DNA of 64,000 nucleotides from Diabrotica undecimpunctata (GCF_040954645.1 NC_092804.1:143725108-143789107); one strand, 5' to 3'; counted from the stretch's first letter, positions 11,660 to 23,166 are shown. The notes: a model not told the origin generated them from the sequence alone. Program-made: numbers and translations.

Positions 11660-12282
11660 CATTTTTTTTATTATTTTCCAGTGGAATATGAAAATCTACG
11701 GCTTTAGGAAGAGAATGAAACAAGAATTAGCCATCTACCATTTTTTTTTGGCAATCCTATGAGCATTCAAAGTTGAATTTTGTTTGAATGAACTGGGGGA
11801 TTGCTCCTGAGGTTGCCCTTTATAACCTAGGCCACATTACATAAATTCCTGGATTACAGTGTAAAATCACCCTCTTTTTCCCCCACAGCCTGGGGCTACA
11901 TAAGAAAATGCGCTACTAGGCTGTTTAAGACCACTGCATTTCCTTGATATACGAAATATTTCTGCAAACTGTAATACTAAGATATGGCAATTATGAAAGA
12001 TCATATACATTTTTATTTACAATATTAGCTTTAACCTTTTTTTTAAGAAAAAAAATAAACGGAATGTACTGGTTATAAAAGACCGCCGAATCTTGCATAA
12101 AATGAACACTGAACTAAAACAGTAAAATAGTTTCACAAGTATGAAATTGGAAATAAAGGTTTTTATTGTTATTTTTAAATTGAAATGTTAAATTTATGTA
12201 TGGTATTTGATATAAGAAATTTTAATGTATGATTTAAAATAGGATACTGACTATTTGTAATATGTTTTTATTTATTTTTTAG
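11660..12282. other. AT-rich DNA upstream of the first CRTC exon
   Basis: No domain seen. It ends in the polypyrimidine tract and AG acceptor of the exon at 12283. Confidence 0.5.
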
Positions 12283-12427
12283 TATACATCCGTCAGCACA
12301 CGACCCTAGTATAATTCAAATACCAATAGCAAACACTGGCTCTCTGCCTGATTTGACAAATGTCGATTTTTCTTCACCAATTCACGCACCACTTGATCAA
12401 GACCACGATAGCTCTCCATATGGTTCT
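12283..12427 (+). CDS. CRTC: CRTC/TORC coactivator, internal exon with SLPDLTNV motif
   Basis: Internal coding exon preceded by a T-rich tract ending in AG and followed by the donor gtaagc. Read with one leading base (phase 1), it gives 48 codons without a stop, including NTGSLPDLTNVDFSSPIHAP and ending DQDHDSSPYGS. The Asn-Thr-Gly-(Gly)-Ser-Leu-Pro-Asp-Leu-Thr-Asn block followed by SP and PLD is diagnostic of CREB-regulated transcription coactivators. From family knowledge, these proteins shuttle between cytoplasm and nucleus under salt-inducible kinase and calcineurin control and bind the bZIP domain of CREB to activate cAMP-responsive genes. The N-terminal CREB-binding exon was not found in the window and is inferred to lie upstream. 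The exon ends in phase 0, matching all later exons. The surrounding DNA is AT-rich and repeat-filled, so the conserved reading frame stands out. Confidence 0.9.
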
Positions 12428-12639
12428 GTAAGCATATATTTTTATAATACATATATTAGTAATTATGTTTTTATTAAAACTAGAAAGTTAAATTTACAAA
12501 AAGAGGTAAAATTAAAATCTTAGAGAAGTTAATTGTAAAGAAACGAATCAGTGTGTACAATTGAGTTTTTGTGGGATATAAGTTCTTAAACTAAAACTTT
12601 TTTTAAAATACACTATTCAAAAATTAGAGAACCTTTTTT

Positions 12640-13320
12640 TATTATTGTATAACATTTACTGAATCATATGCACTAAAAGTTTTGCATAGATAATAGAAGC
12701 AAAACATATTTTTTGAGAAAGTCATCCTTATCGTTTTTCAAAGGATTCATTCGCCATTAAGATCAATACATTTTTGTATTCGAACAAACCCAATTAAACC
12801 AATCATCGAAGTATGCCAGTCCAGGATAGATTCTGAGAAATGATATTTTTGTATGCTTCGACCGCCTCATCCAGTGTCTTAAAACGTTTACCACTTAAAT
12901 TGTTTATGGTTCTCGGGGACGCAAAGAAATCACATGATGTCAAGTCAGTACTGTATACGGGATGGCCCCCCAAATCTGTGTTCTTGGCCTTCAAATTCCA
13001 GGATGTTATACGAGCTGTCGTGATGCGAGAAGATGCGATGATTCCTGTTGTTTTGCGGAGTTCATCAAACAAATGGTTTTATACCATTCAGCATTGACAG
13101 TTTTACCACTCCCTAGTGAAATCGTGGCCACATATCTCTTTTTTTAACAAGCTCGTGATGATCTGTTTGCGTGCGTGGACTACTTTTGTTGCTTTTGACT
13201 CGTCTGGACGAAAGTCAAAATTTACGAAAAGATGTGCATTTGCAATGAACTGCCAATAAGAGCGTTATGTCACTTTACTAATATAATTTTCCATCAGCTG
13301 CCTTTGATCTGCCATTCTAC
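12640..13320 (-). pseudogene. Mariner-like transposase remnant
   Basis: Reading leftward from about 13315: MADQRQLMENYISKVT (stop), FVNFDFRPDESKATKVVHAR, then a disrupted catalytic core in which GGHPVYSTDLTSCDFFASPR near 12940 corresponds to the HPPYSPDLAPCDFFLFP box of mariner transposases. It continues with GKRFKTLDEAVEAYKN and a C-terminal segment up to about 12680. The second catalytic Asp box is changed to STDL and several frameshifts and stops occur. It lies in the CRTC intron in antisense orientation. Confidence 0.75.
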
Positions 13321-13329
13321 AACAAATAT

Positions 13330-14400
13330 TTTTTTTTAAGCGTAAGGCTTTTCTTTGCCTAACGAAGACTTGTTAATAAAATATTGTATTCACTGCTTAA
13401 ACACAATTTAGTTGCAAACTTTCAATTCCATTTCTATTTTCTATATCTTTCTATTTCTATTTTCCCTATATGAACTAATCACTGCAGTTTTCTAACATTT
13501 ATGTAAAATTATATTCTGTTCAGTCTGTGATTGCACCAAACCTAAACAAAAGTTATTTTTGGAATTTCTACTGGTCTTCTGCCTGTAATTTGTTTATAAA
13601 AACTACTAATAATGACAGCATTGTTAAAATTTATATTACGTAACAATTTCACATCATATCGTTAATCTGTTTAAAATCGTTTCATAAAATTGTAATTTTA
13701 GATCTAATTTATTTAATTCAGTACAATTATCTGTTAATGTACGTGGGTTGTTCAATAAATCCTTAGAAAAAGGTATAAAAACAAATTAACATATATGCGC
13801 AGATATACACGCAAGCATTGTTTAAGAGAATTTTTTCTTTTTCAAATGAGGACATTTTTTTTTAATTTATTCGCTCGATCGTTAAGGAGCGTTCTCACAG
13901 AACTTGGATTGGCGTTTTTCGTCGGCGAAGAGAAATAGAAAATACGTAGTAGAAAAAGACAAAATACAGACGGGAAGCAACACAACGTGGAATACCGTAT
14001 TTCTTCTCAATATTTGTGGTTTACGATCACTGTTATAGGCCTATAGGGCAAAACTGGTCAGCGCGTGCTATCCTGTTGTTTGTCGGTAAATCGACCCGCT
14101 TCAAAAGAATCGAAAGCTAATGCACCACATGTCAATCCTTCGGACGCAGGTTGGAAAGGTACGGCCAGTGTCGTTGTAATTTTACTATGGAGTGGTCTAA
14201 CGAAGTTGTGTTGGAATTTTTCACATTTTTAAATTACTCAACTTAATAAAATTGATGGCATACAACAGACTTAACCCTTAATACTCACCATCGGAATGGT
14301 CTGACTACATTTTAGGGTAGGTCGAGTGCATTTATCAAAAAATATTTACTAATATCACAGTAACGTTGAATGCCAACAGTTGTCTTTATTCTGATCGTTA
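13330..14400. other. Repeat-like DNA, mostly unidentified
   Basis: GC-richer between 13870 and 14180. An isolated ATG at 14187 begins MEWSNEVVLEFF, resembling the first residues of a MADF domain, but the frame then leaves any recognisable similarity. No complete gene. Confidence 0.35.
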
Positions 14401-14506
14401 ATATCGATTTTCTGTTTCTTCTTGCCGACGTTAACCAGCGAAGAGCATTATTCCACAAGCTGTCTGATTCCGGCTTTATAATAACGATGGCAATAAGCTC
14501 TAGTTA

Positions 14507-14962
14507 AGGTACGCGCGCACTTGACCGAACCGGCCGACAATGGAACGCAGCACGCAGATGATGGGCTTTTTCTGTATTTAAATGATTCCTTTGGAACGAA
14601 AACGAACCGCTACGAAAACTCGAAATGGAAGATTTTCACGGTTAATTTGTAGAAATACAGGCCTGGCGAACCGGAAGTATTGATGAAATTTGTCTTGATG
14701 ATCAGTTAAGGAAATAAAAAAGCAAACTCACTTTCCGTGTTTTCGTGTTTATTACAAATTTTGGGCACCCATTTATTACGCTTCCTTTTTGTAAGTTTAA
14801 TTTGTTGTTCTTCTTCCATGAAATATGTAATTCGACTGACTAAGCCGACGTAATTTTGTAGACATATTTTTGTAAATTTGCATTTTGTTCTATACGGCAT
14901 TTAATTTCGATCTATAGCGTTCATTCCGTTGCCGGCCGGTTCGATCAAGTGTGCGGGTACCT
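14507..14962. mobile_element. PIF/Harbinger-type MITE with TTA duplications
   Basis: A 456-bp element. The left end AGGTACGCGCGCACTTGACC and right end (reverse complement) AGGTACCCGCACACTTGATC form about 40-bp imperfect terminal inverted repeats that continue GAACCGGCCG. It is flanked on both sides by TTA (14504-14506 and 14963-14965), the target duplication typical of PIF/Harbinger. Internally it keeps the start of a transposase-like ORF on the minus strand. It sits against a mariner remnant. Confidence 0.85.
14706..14819 (-). pseudogene. Harbinger transposase N-terminal remnant
   Basis: MEEEQQIKLTKRKRNKWVPK followed by ICNKHENTESEFAFLFP and a stop. The basic run, the W-V-x-x-I segment and the FLFP ending resemble the beginning of Harbinger-type transposases (K-WV-x-x-I-x-x-x-R-x-x-x-GEFHTLFPEL). 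An in-frame ATG also lies further upstream (14900), but similarity starts here. It is only a leftover inside a deletion derivative. Confidence 0.55.
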
Positions 14963-14965
14963 TTA

Positions 14966-15440
14966 TTGTTTTTTTCTTTTTCCAAATAATCGATGTAGAC
15001 GACTCCACGTGCATCCCAAAACACCGTAGCTAACTTTTCGGCGAATTTTGCATTCTTCGTCTTTTTCGCAGCCGTTTTGGTTGATCATTTGTTTCGGGAG
15101 GATACTAATATATCCACGTTTCGTCTATAGTTACATTTTGATGCAAAAACTGATCAGGTTTATGACGGAAAAACGTCATAAAAGCCTGAGAGTCGATCAT
15201 ACGATTGCGTGTATTCTCCATTAACAGTTAACGTGCCAGCAGTCTTGTTGATTTTTTTGATCAAATTTTTCGTGCAAAATTGGAACGACTGTACTTGTTC
15301 TTGTGAAAATCTAGCAAGTACTTTTATTTTAGTAAGCGTATTCTGTAAAAATTGTACAGATTTTTTGTAGTAACATATGGAAAACAAAAGTGAATAATTA
15401 TAGTAATGGTGAGAATAAACAATTTTAACTGACATGTTGA
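14966..15440 (-). pseudogene. Mariner-like transposase fragment next to the MITE
   Basis: Reading leftward: FMTFFRHKPDQFLHQNVTID then ETWIY (the T-V-D-E-T-W-I-H catalytic box, first Asp present), YPPETND, a frame change, then KLATVFWDARGVVYIDYLEK (the V-x-A-TVFWD-x-x-G-V-x-x-IDYL box) ending about 14985. The MITE follows immediately, and possible C-terminal mariner residues (YYKAGIRQLVE) lie beyond it near 14440-14490. Stops and frame changes show it is inactive. Confidence 0.75.
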
Positions 15441-16446
15441 TATATAAACGATCATTAATTTTGTAACAACGATTTATTGACAGTTAATAGTTGTATTATT
15501 ATCAATTTGTTACATGATTTGGGAAAATCTATTTTTAATTTTTATATAGCAATAAACAAATTCTTGAATTCAAATTGCTTTTAAAAAGTCAAGATAAGAC
15601 TAGAAACGTCGTTTAGTTTGTAAATGTCTTATTTTAACGTATTCAACTCAACTTTAAATCACGAAATTTATCATTTTGAACTTATATCTGCTTAAAAATT
15701 CGTCATAGGACTATATTTTCCTTCTAGAATTGTATGAAACATTATATTGTGATTGGTTTGCAAAATGTGCTTGGTGGAACGATCGATCGGTCAATTGAAC
15801 CGTTACAAACTAAAAAAGCAAAAAATGGTACATACCTAACCATGTTCTGTTTTAATTTTAAATTTGTTTCAGCTTTTGATATTTCCACATAATTGATAAT
15901 TTCCTTTGTTAATTGGAACATCACGGGGACTTGATAAGACAAGCAAAACAGAAGATATAATTGACAACTAAATCCAGAATTTTACAACAGAGTGGATGTC
16001 TTGTTGGTTCTTACTTGTTGCAATCGTTATTTGCTCCAATTACCTTCTAATATTAAATCTCTTACATATTATACCCCTCTATTTTTTAATATCTTTACGA
16101 GTTTTGACATTAAGTCCACCATTGACAATAACGTCAGTACTAACTCATCCGGAAGAACATTCAAATATTTGCGACATTGCTTCTGACGATGTGTAACACA
16201 ACTGCAGACGAAGCGCCAGGAAGAAATTTTTCTAGAACATGGCGCTTCTCAGTCATTAAAACCCGGAAACTATTGGCGACGTGCAAGTACTTGGATGTGA
16301 TACGAGAAACGATCGTGCGCGAGTAGCGGAGAAATCTTGCATTTTTTACTGCACATTTCGTAGATTTCATAAATTCATATTGTCAATTGTCAAATTGTCA
16401 TATTTCATATTCGTTTGTTTATTTACACCTTCTGTCACTGAAGAAA

Positions 16447-16587
16447 ATGGGATTTAGTAAATGCTGTGTTATAAATTGTAAAAATACAACAAAAAATTGT
16501 CAATTTAAGTTTTATTTGTTTCCAACTTCGAAGCACAAATTACTACTAAGAGAAAAGTGGATTTATATCATAAAAAAGCATAAGTAA
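16447..16587 (+). CDS. THAP-like zinc-finger start, solo exon or fragment
   Basis: Reads MGFSKCCVINCKNTTKN and continues CQFKFYLFPTSKHKLLLREK with a following WI, then stops at 16587. The Met-x3-Lys-Cys-Cys-x3-Cys start, the F-x-F-P-like segment and the downstream Trp match the first half of a THAP domain, a C2CH zinc-dependent DNA-binding module found in P-element transposases and host regulators. The last Cys and His are missing here. A GT (cataa-gtaacat) overlaps the stop, so this may be a first exon with its partner elsewhere. The 20 codons upstream (16387-16446) are open but unlike THAP. An immobilised transposon exon is as likely as a gene. Confidence 0.5.
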   Translation: MGFSKCCVINCKNTTKNCQFKFYLFPTSKHKLLLREKWIYIIKKHK

Positions 16588-17164
16588 CATAACCTAAATT
16601 ATGCATTATTCTTGTGCCCGATTTTAAAGTCAGTTTGAAATAAATAATAAATAAAGGTTCACTTTTAAGTGTAAATTTTAGTTTCATAACACTCACTTCA
16701 TTTTAACCCAAAAATCATATGGCTCAGAGGTGACTGAAGTTTGTCTAATTACACTTGCTTGTATTACATAGCTTTGTCCATTTTTTCTTAATTCTTCTAC
16801 ATTCTTAACATGATTTGCCACTACTAAAGCTTTTCCCTTTGACTCAGTGCTTGGTTAAAAAGTTATTTGGTGATTTACTTTCTCAAATCCAGTTTTTATT
16901 ATTGCATCCATATTAACAGTAATGCTGTAATTTAATAATATATTTATTTGTATTTACACTACATACAACGTTTACCTTTTAATAACATACCGACATAACC
17001 TCAATCTTACTTTTTCTTCTTATTCTTTTTTGGGGCTAGACATATATCCGGTAACCTCGATCTAACATGAAAGCGCAGTAAATTTTGCTGATTTACGACA
17101 CCAGGTGTCGCTCTTCCGAACTTGCACGGTCCGAATATTTACCAGGATATTAAACATACCTTGC

Positions 17165-17345
17165 TCATTTGCTGCTATAAGTGTAGTGTCATCAGCAAAT
17201 TTTAAATTGGGAGATTTTCATACCAGCCACTGTTGCTCCACTTGCCCATCCATCTAAAGCCATCCTTATGACATGTTCACCATAAATGTTGAATAAGTCA
17301 GGTGACAACACGCATCTTTGTCTAACACCTTGTCTATTGGTTATA
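17165..17345 (-). pseudogene. Non-LTR reverse transcriptase fragment (motifs B and C)
   Basis: Reading leftward: NRQGVRQRCVLSPDLFNIYG (motif B), EHVIRMALDGW, GATVAGMKI, then after a small change NLKFADDTTLIAANEQG-like sequence (motif C). A short solitary piece of a LINE. Confidence 0.75.
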
Positions 17346-18205
17346 TAGCTGTATTATTTAGCCTATTATTTTTTTCCCTTTTATTATTCGTTCTTCGCTA
17401 ATAGATCTATTCGGAACATGATTAAATTACTTTTTTATTAATATGTTTATTATTTTTATCTTGTATGCAATTTAAAGACCTCATACTAGGTAATAAAGTC
17501 AGAGGGGATCAGGTTCTTGTAAAACAAGAATTTTTTTTTCGGGTCAAATAGACCTAAACAGGATGGCAGGGTGAATACTTCAGATGCAAGTGGCTGAAGT
17601 ACGCACCCATAAATTGAAGTTGCATACTTCAGTTTAGATTTTTCTATGCTCGGTATTATTAATTTCATATTAATATCTAATTTCTATAATTAAACCTACA
17701 TAGCGATTAGGAACTAGTATTAAATGAATTAAAGGTCTAAAATTTGAAGAGGGTAAAAGAAATAAAACTTACAATCAATTTATTGTACGCTTGGACGCTT
17801 AGACACTAGAATTTCTCTAAAATTTGGTTATTTAAATCCCATTTAAAACTTTAAAATAAAAAATTATTAAATATTTTCTCTAATTTAGTATTTATTTACA
17901 AGAATTTTACCTCTATTTTGTAAAGTGTATACTTACAATACTTTATTTTGAAGATCATGTATCCAATGTATCTCAATTATGTCACGTAATAATTATTATT
18001 ATCAAAGATTCTGGAAAACACATGTATATATTGTTTTGGTACTTATTAGTTCATTATTGATAAGTTGAAAATTATTATAAGAAATGTAATTAAATTACAA
18101 ATATTATTTAGTTTAACTTTTTATTTCCATTTTAAGTAGGAGTCTTTCAATATTTTGGAACGGCTGTTAGATAAAACACTGCAAAACGGTGACTACCTCT
18201 TTATT

Positions 18206-18299
18206 AATTGGAAACTCCTCCTCCATTTTTTGCGAGTTTAAGGGAGGCCTATATCCAGCGTGATAAATGAAGGCTGGATGATGATGATGAATTGGAAAC
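18206..18299 (+). mobile_element. Extreme 5'-truncated RTE-type insertion with 10-bp duplication
   Basis: AATTGGAAAC at 18206-18215 recurs at 18290-18299. Between them are 74 bp ending GGCCTATATCCAGCGTGATA / AATGAAGGCTGGATGATGATG, which resembles the 3' tail of RTE-type LINEs with a (GAT)n microsatellite end. Confidence 0.8.
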
Positions 18300-19189
18300 C
18301 AAATTTGTATTTTGCAAACGGTTTATTTGTAATATTTCGAGTAAATTTAATTTTTTTACTTTTTTTTCGTATGTAAAATATCAAAGTTCGGCAATTAAAT
18401 AGCTGGCTAATATTGAAATGATTTTGACAAGTTGACAAAATTAGCTTTATGTTCAGATATACGTGTTTTAAACTTCTGCCTGTCTGACCTATGTATACTT
18501 TTGGCCATAAGTGGTCTTATTTTTTTGAACATTGGCTTTATCAACTATATATTTAAGATTCATGTATTTACTCAAAAAATTGTTGTATTTTCAAGCCTTA
18601 ATACTACTTTTTTTTTAAATTTGCTATCTTATTGATTGATGAACAAGCTTTTCTCCTTTTCTCTATAATCGTAGCCAAGTAACTGTTATTTAAAAACTTC
18701 CCATATCTATTTATAATACTCGTATTAAATATCTGTCATTTTACCATTATTACAGTCTTAATTATTTTTGTTCGTTGTTTTATTGCTAATTTATCATTCG
18801 TTTTGGTCTTTTAAGATTGCATATATCCTCTTTACTTATTCGACTATATGATCCCCTTATGTTTATGAACTGTATATGTTCTACTATGAATTATGATCCA
18901 TTTTCTCTTTAATCCTCAATATATGCTTTAGAGTGATTGTGGTGTTCTGATGGACCGTAACGCAGTTGCTGTAGTCTTTAGATGGACCATAACATGATAT
19001 TAACTTTCACCATACATACGGTATTGTCGCTAAAAATTGGCCAATGCTATGTTTAATATAGTCGTTATCTGATTTCTACTTCTATTCTTAACTGATAAAA
19101 ATATTCCCGCCCCTATATTTCTGATGTATTTATTAATCTCTTTTGGTATCTTTACTAGCTAGCATTTATATGCAAGTATATTTAATACA

Positions 19190-20055
19190 GGGTGAGTCAT
19201 GAGGAGCTGCACATACTCCTTCCTACCTCGTATGGAGGCCCCTATGGGGAATAACAAATGACGTTTAAAAAGTGTATGCTTCCATTGTTTAATAATATAC
19301 AGGGTGAGTTGTGAATTTTGACTGAAATTTCTATTCGTCATAACTTTTGAACGGAAGTTCGATGTGTCTCATACATGGTCAAACATACTTATACCATCTA
19401 ATCAACTGATTTATTCAAACTAGAAAAAAATTAGTTCGTTTTGTTCATATCAAAAATTTCACCATGTATACGGTTTTTAAAAACTCTAAATAGTAATAAT
19501 TTTATAAATTAGACAAATAGACAAATAAAATGCCATATTTATTTTTTTCCTCACACCATTATTTAATTTTTAACTTAAAAAGTTAAATTTGACTATGAAT
19601 TCAAAGTTTAGCAAAGTGAACCATCGATGTAAAAAAATGTAACTTGCAAAAAGTTAATTTTTTTGAACAAACATTTAATTTAACATGTAATAAACAAACT
19701 GGATCTAATTTAAACTGAAAAAAATCAGGTCCCGTTTAAAAAATAGTTCGTTTTGTTCAGAGAAAAAAATTTCAACGTGTATACAGTTTTTTAAAACTCT
19801 AATAAGAATTTTATAAACTAGATAAATTGACAATTAAAATGCCATATTTATTATTTTTTTTTTTTTTTCGTCACACGATTACTTAATTTTTAATTAAAAA
19901 ATCAAATTTAACTAAGAATTAAAGTTTGGCAAACTGAACCACATATTTAAAAAATGTTACTTTTATTGCAAAAATTAAATTTTCTAATGGTCATTTGCTA
20001 TTCCCCGTATGAGCCTCCATACGACGTAGGAGCATGTATAGGAGCATCTACTCTA
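19190..20055. repeat. Inverted-repeat element with two internal direct repeats
   Basis: gtatggaggcccctatgggg-aataacaaatgac at 19230-19265 recurs inverted at 19988-20030 (gtcatttgctattccccgta-tgagcctccatac). Inside, about 240 bp at 19432-19675 are repeated directly at 19745-19985 (both begin agttcgttttgttca and share gccatatttatt and the gtataca/gtatacg motif). A cacaccctg-like tacagggtgagt motif occurs twice (19189, 19301). No ORF. Nature unknown. Confidence 0.7.
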
Positions 20056-20059
20056 GTGC

Positions 20060-20400
20060 TTTACTCTGATACTACACAAAGCTTGCTGAGTTCTTCCGTT
20101 CTATTTTCAGGCACTCTCTGTCGTTTATCACCCTCACAATTACGTTCCAATCTTTCTCACCAAGGAGCATTAATTCAACTAAAACATCAACTGCGATTCT
20201 ATCATGTAATACCCAACTCACAGGTCTCACATACAGAGTATGCTCCGCAGTATCTTTATACCCTCCTTGACAATGTACACACAAATCATTCTCTTCCTTT
20301 CCGATCAAGTAGGAACCGAAAAAATCATGTCCAATGAGTACCTGAGTCAAATTATAGTTCACATCTCGCAATATAACGTGATTGCAGCCCTCCTATGTCT
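20060..20400 (-). pseudogene. LINE ORF2 C-terminal zinc-binding region (R1/I-like)
   Basis: Contains NYNLTQVLIGHDFFGSYLIG, then LCVHCQGGYKDTAEHTLYVR. The order L-T-Q-x-L-x-G-H-G-x-F-x-x-Y-L followed by C-x2-C-x8-H is characteristic of the C-terminal CCHC region of R1/TRAS/I-type non-LTR elements. The last Cys is replaced (YVRP). No reverse transcriptase is attached. Confidence 0.7.
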
Positions 20401-20689
20401 TCAGGTTAGTGATAAAACGTTAGTTTCAATTAGCCTTTCCTCATGACATTGATCTTCTTTATTCTTTATTTATCATCCTATCTTGCTCTAGCACGTTTTC
20501 GATTCTCCTCTATTCCCTTTTTAAAAGTGAGTCAGTAATCACCGCTGTCTATCGTCTTTAGTCGGTTCTAGCATCAAATCACCATTCTGGATTTATTAGG
20601 TATTTCAATGGTCTCTAGGATGTTAGTACATCATCAAGCGACAATAATAACCATCCACGTCACTGCTCTTGATTTGCGCCCTTTGATTG

Positions 20690-21350
20690 TACGAATGATC
20701 TGGCATTCCTTTCCCATTCTACGTATAACTGAACATTAGTGACTCGGTCCATGCATCAAATTCTTAAGATGCGTCTGTAAGACCACATCTCGAATGTAGA
20801 AAAAACATAAAATCTGACTCTGGATCAAGACTTTTATTCTGAGTGGTAAATCATGACTCCTAAAAATAAATTTCATCTTTATGAATGCTAATCTTGCCTT
20901 CCCTGTGCGATATTTTATTTCAGTAGAGTGGTCCCATCGGCTGTTTATGTTGATACCAAGGTATGTGTAGTTATCGACCCTGTCAATTGGCTGTTGGTTA
21001 ACCAAAAGCTGTGTATTTAGTATTTTGCGTTTACCAACTACCATTTATTATTTTTTTTTTGTATTAAGTTCCAGTCCATACTCTTTACTGATCTGATAAT
21101 CGTTACATTATTGTTTGTAGACCATCTAAACTGTTTGTAAACACTACTGCTTCGTCAGCATATCTAACGTTATTTAATTGCACTCCCTTTACTCCGTTTA
21201 ACGCCTTGCTTTTGTTTTCCAGTGTTTGTGCGATGATATGTTCAGCGTATATGGTAAATAACACCAGAGACAGCATGCACCCTTGTCGCCTCTATCTATC
21301 GAAATTGCCTCTGTCAACATTTCTATTAAGATGTGTTATAGTAGATATAA
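20690..21350 (-). pseudogene. LINE reverse transcriptase 3' half
   Basis: Reading leftward: CMLSLVLFTIYAEHIIAQTL, QLNNVRYADEAVVFTNSLDG (motif C with the second Asp changed to Glu), a short disrupted stretch, LLVNQQPIDRVDNYTYLGIN (thumb Y-x-YLG motif), and near 20740 MWSYRRILRI followed by MDRVTN. The last two are the FE-MWCYRRMLRI-x-W-x-x-xVTN motif of LINE 3' regions. Decayed. Confidence 0.75.
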
Positions 21351-22064
21351 TAGATGATTCTTAGGTCTCTATCATCTAAGCCCTGGTTATATTATAAATG
21401 TTTCCTTCCTGATCTGTGTGGGATTGCAATTATTCTCTTTCTGTTAAGATAGTTGCTATTTATAGACATTCTACAACTCCCTTTTCATGTATAATTACCG
21501 TTTTAAAGTGCATTATCTATATTATGTACATTATGTTGTCTATTTTTTACTCACACATAAAAATTTCATCCTTCGTAATGCTGCTGCGTTAGCAGGCAAA
21601 ATTTTCCATATTTCTTTAAATCGTTTTAGTATAATATGCAGACCTCGACTTAAAATGCAATACTGGCTGTATATTCCCCTAATGCTTCCTCTATGTTATT
21701 GTCATAATCTGTCAGCTTGAATCTCATTGTATAAACTATTATATGATAGCTATGAAATTCTTTTCTTGTGACATGTATAAATATTATGTTTATAGGGGAT
21801 TAAGCTGCAATTAAAAATTACATTTTCTAACTGTTTTGACGTTTCGATTTCCGCTCCGAAAATCGTTTTCAAAAAAGATTATTTTAAATTAGGGAGTTGC
21901 CATTATAACCTAGAATTGTTTTGGCGCCTTTGTTTGCCAAATTGACGGGTGGCTTACATTGAGTTGAAAATTCTGAAGGCAGTGTTTGTACTCCCAGGAT
22001 TATATTAAATTCTGATTGTTTTGTGTGTTTATTTATTATATGTTTATGTATTGTATGTTTATGT

Positions 22065-23166
22065 CTTCTTCTCTTCTTCTTCAGCCTTAAGTAATCCAAC
22101 TTTGGACATAGGCCTCCCCAAATCAGTCCAGTGTTTTCTATTTTGCGCCACTTGCTTCCTTGTATCCTCCGATCTTCTTAATGTCATCAGCCCATCTCAT
22201 TTGTTGTCTTCCTCTGCTTCTCTTTCCTAACCATGGTCTCCATTGTTGTATTTCTGGTTCCATCTTTTATCCTTTATTTGGCACCATGTTCTCCTGCGTC
22301 TTTTACTTTGATTTTGCTTCTAATCAATGTGTTGTTTTTTTTTGTCTATAAGTCTCACCCCAAGCATTGATATTTCCATCGCTCTTTGTGCCTATACCAT
22401 TTTATCCATATTAGACTTGGTGAGTGTCCACGTCTGTGAACCATACGTGAGTATAGGGAGGATACACTAATCGTAAATTCTGGTTTTCAATATTTTAGTG
22501 CTTTTTAAAATCCAACTCAGTTTTCCAAATCCTGTCCACGCTAACCTTATTTTTCTGGTAATTTCGGCAGTTTGATTTTCTTTGTTAACTTTCATGATTT
22601 GTCCCAGGTAGATGTATTCCCAGGATGGACCGCGTCACTAACACGCAAGTACTCCAAACTTTAGACAAAAGATGCGAAATTCTAAATGAGATAAAAACTA
22701 GAAAGATGGAATACTTGGGGCACATTGTGAGAGGTGAAAAGTACGAACTTTTAAGAAATATCATGCAGGGCAAAATTAAGGGCAAAAGAGGTGTGGGAAG
22801 AAGAAAAATATCGTGGCTTCGTAATCTACGTGAATGGTTCGGGTGTAGTTCGATTGAACTTTTTAGGCGCGCTGCTAACAAAGTCGCAGTGGTCATGATG
22901 ATTTCCAATCTCCGCTAGGAGTGGCACGAGAACAAGAAGATGTATTCGCTTACTGTTTCTAAATATATGTCGTTCAACGTTATTTCTCTAATGTTCGGTG
23001 TATTTGTCATTATTTTTGTTTTTCCCAAGTTCATCTTAAGACCTACTTTTTCCGAAGCTTGAAATAGTTGCGTCATCATGGTCTGTAGTTCTTCGAAACT
23101 TGTAGCGAATATTACAAAATCATCAGCGTATGTGTCATGACATTGCTGACAGCTGATGACATTGTG
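22065..23166 (-). mobile_element. 5'-truncated RTE-type LINE inside the foldback element
   Basis: Flanked by TGTTTATGT at 22056-22064 and 23167-23175. Removing the insert with one copy restores the left arm so that it matches the opposite arm at 23680-23720. Reading leftward from 23145 it encodes TYADDFVIFATSFEELQT (motif C), VGLKMNLGKTKIM, SEYIYLGQIMKVNKEN, LPILTYGSQTWT, then after decay MRWADDIKKIGG and GEAYVQSWIT near 22110. The (AAGA)-type tail appears as tcttcttctcttcttcttc at 22065. It is itself interrupted at 22620-22938. Confidence 0.85.
22620..22938 (+). mobile_element. LINE 3'-tail insertion nested in the RTE
   Basis: Bounded by GATGTATTC at 22611-22619 and 22939-22947. Removing it restores the RTE minus-strand frame through SEYIYLGQ. 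The insert encodes, on the plus strand, MDRVTNTQVLQTLDKRCEIL, KTRKMEYLGHIVRGEKYELL, GKIKGKRGVGRRKISWLRNL and a terminal VVMMISNLR with stop at 22918, then an aacaagaa tail. These are the last ~97 codons of a CR1/RTE-like LINE ORF2, with no stop inside them. Confidence 0.87.

Noticed and set aside
14274..14330. TTAACCCTTAATACTCACC resembling a piggyBac-type terminus
   Set aside because: No matching inverted end or transposase nearby was found, so a single short match is not enough.
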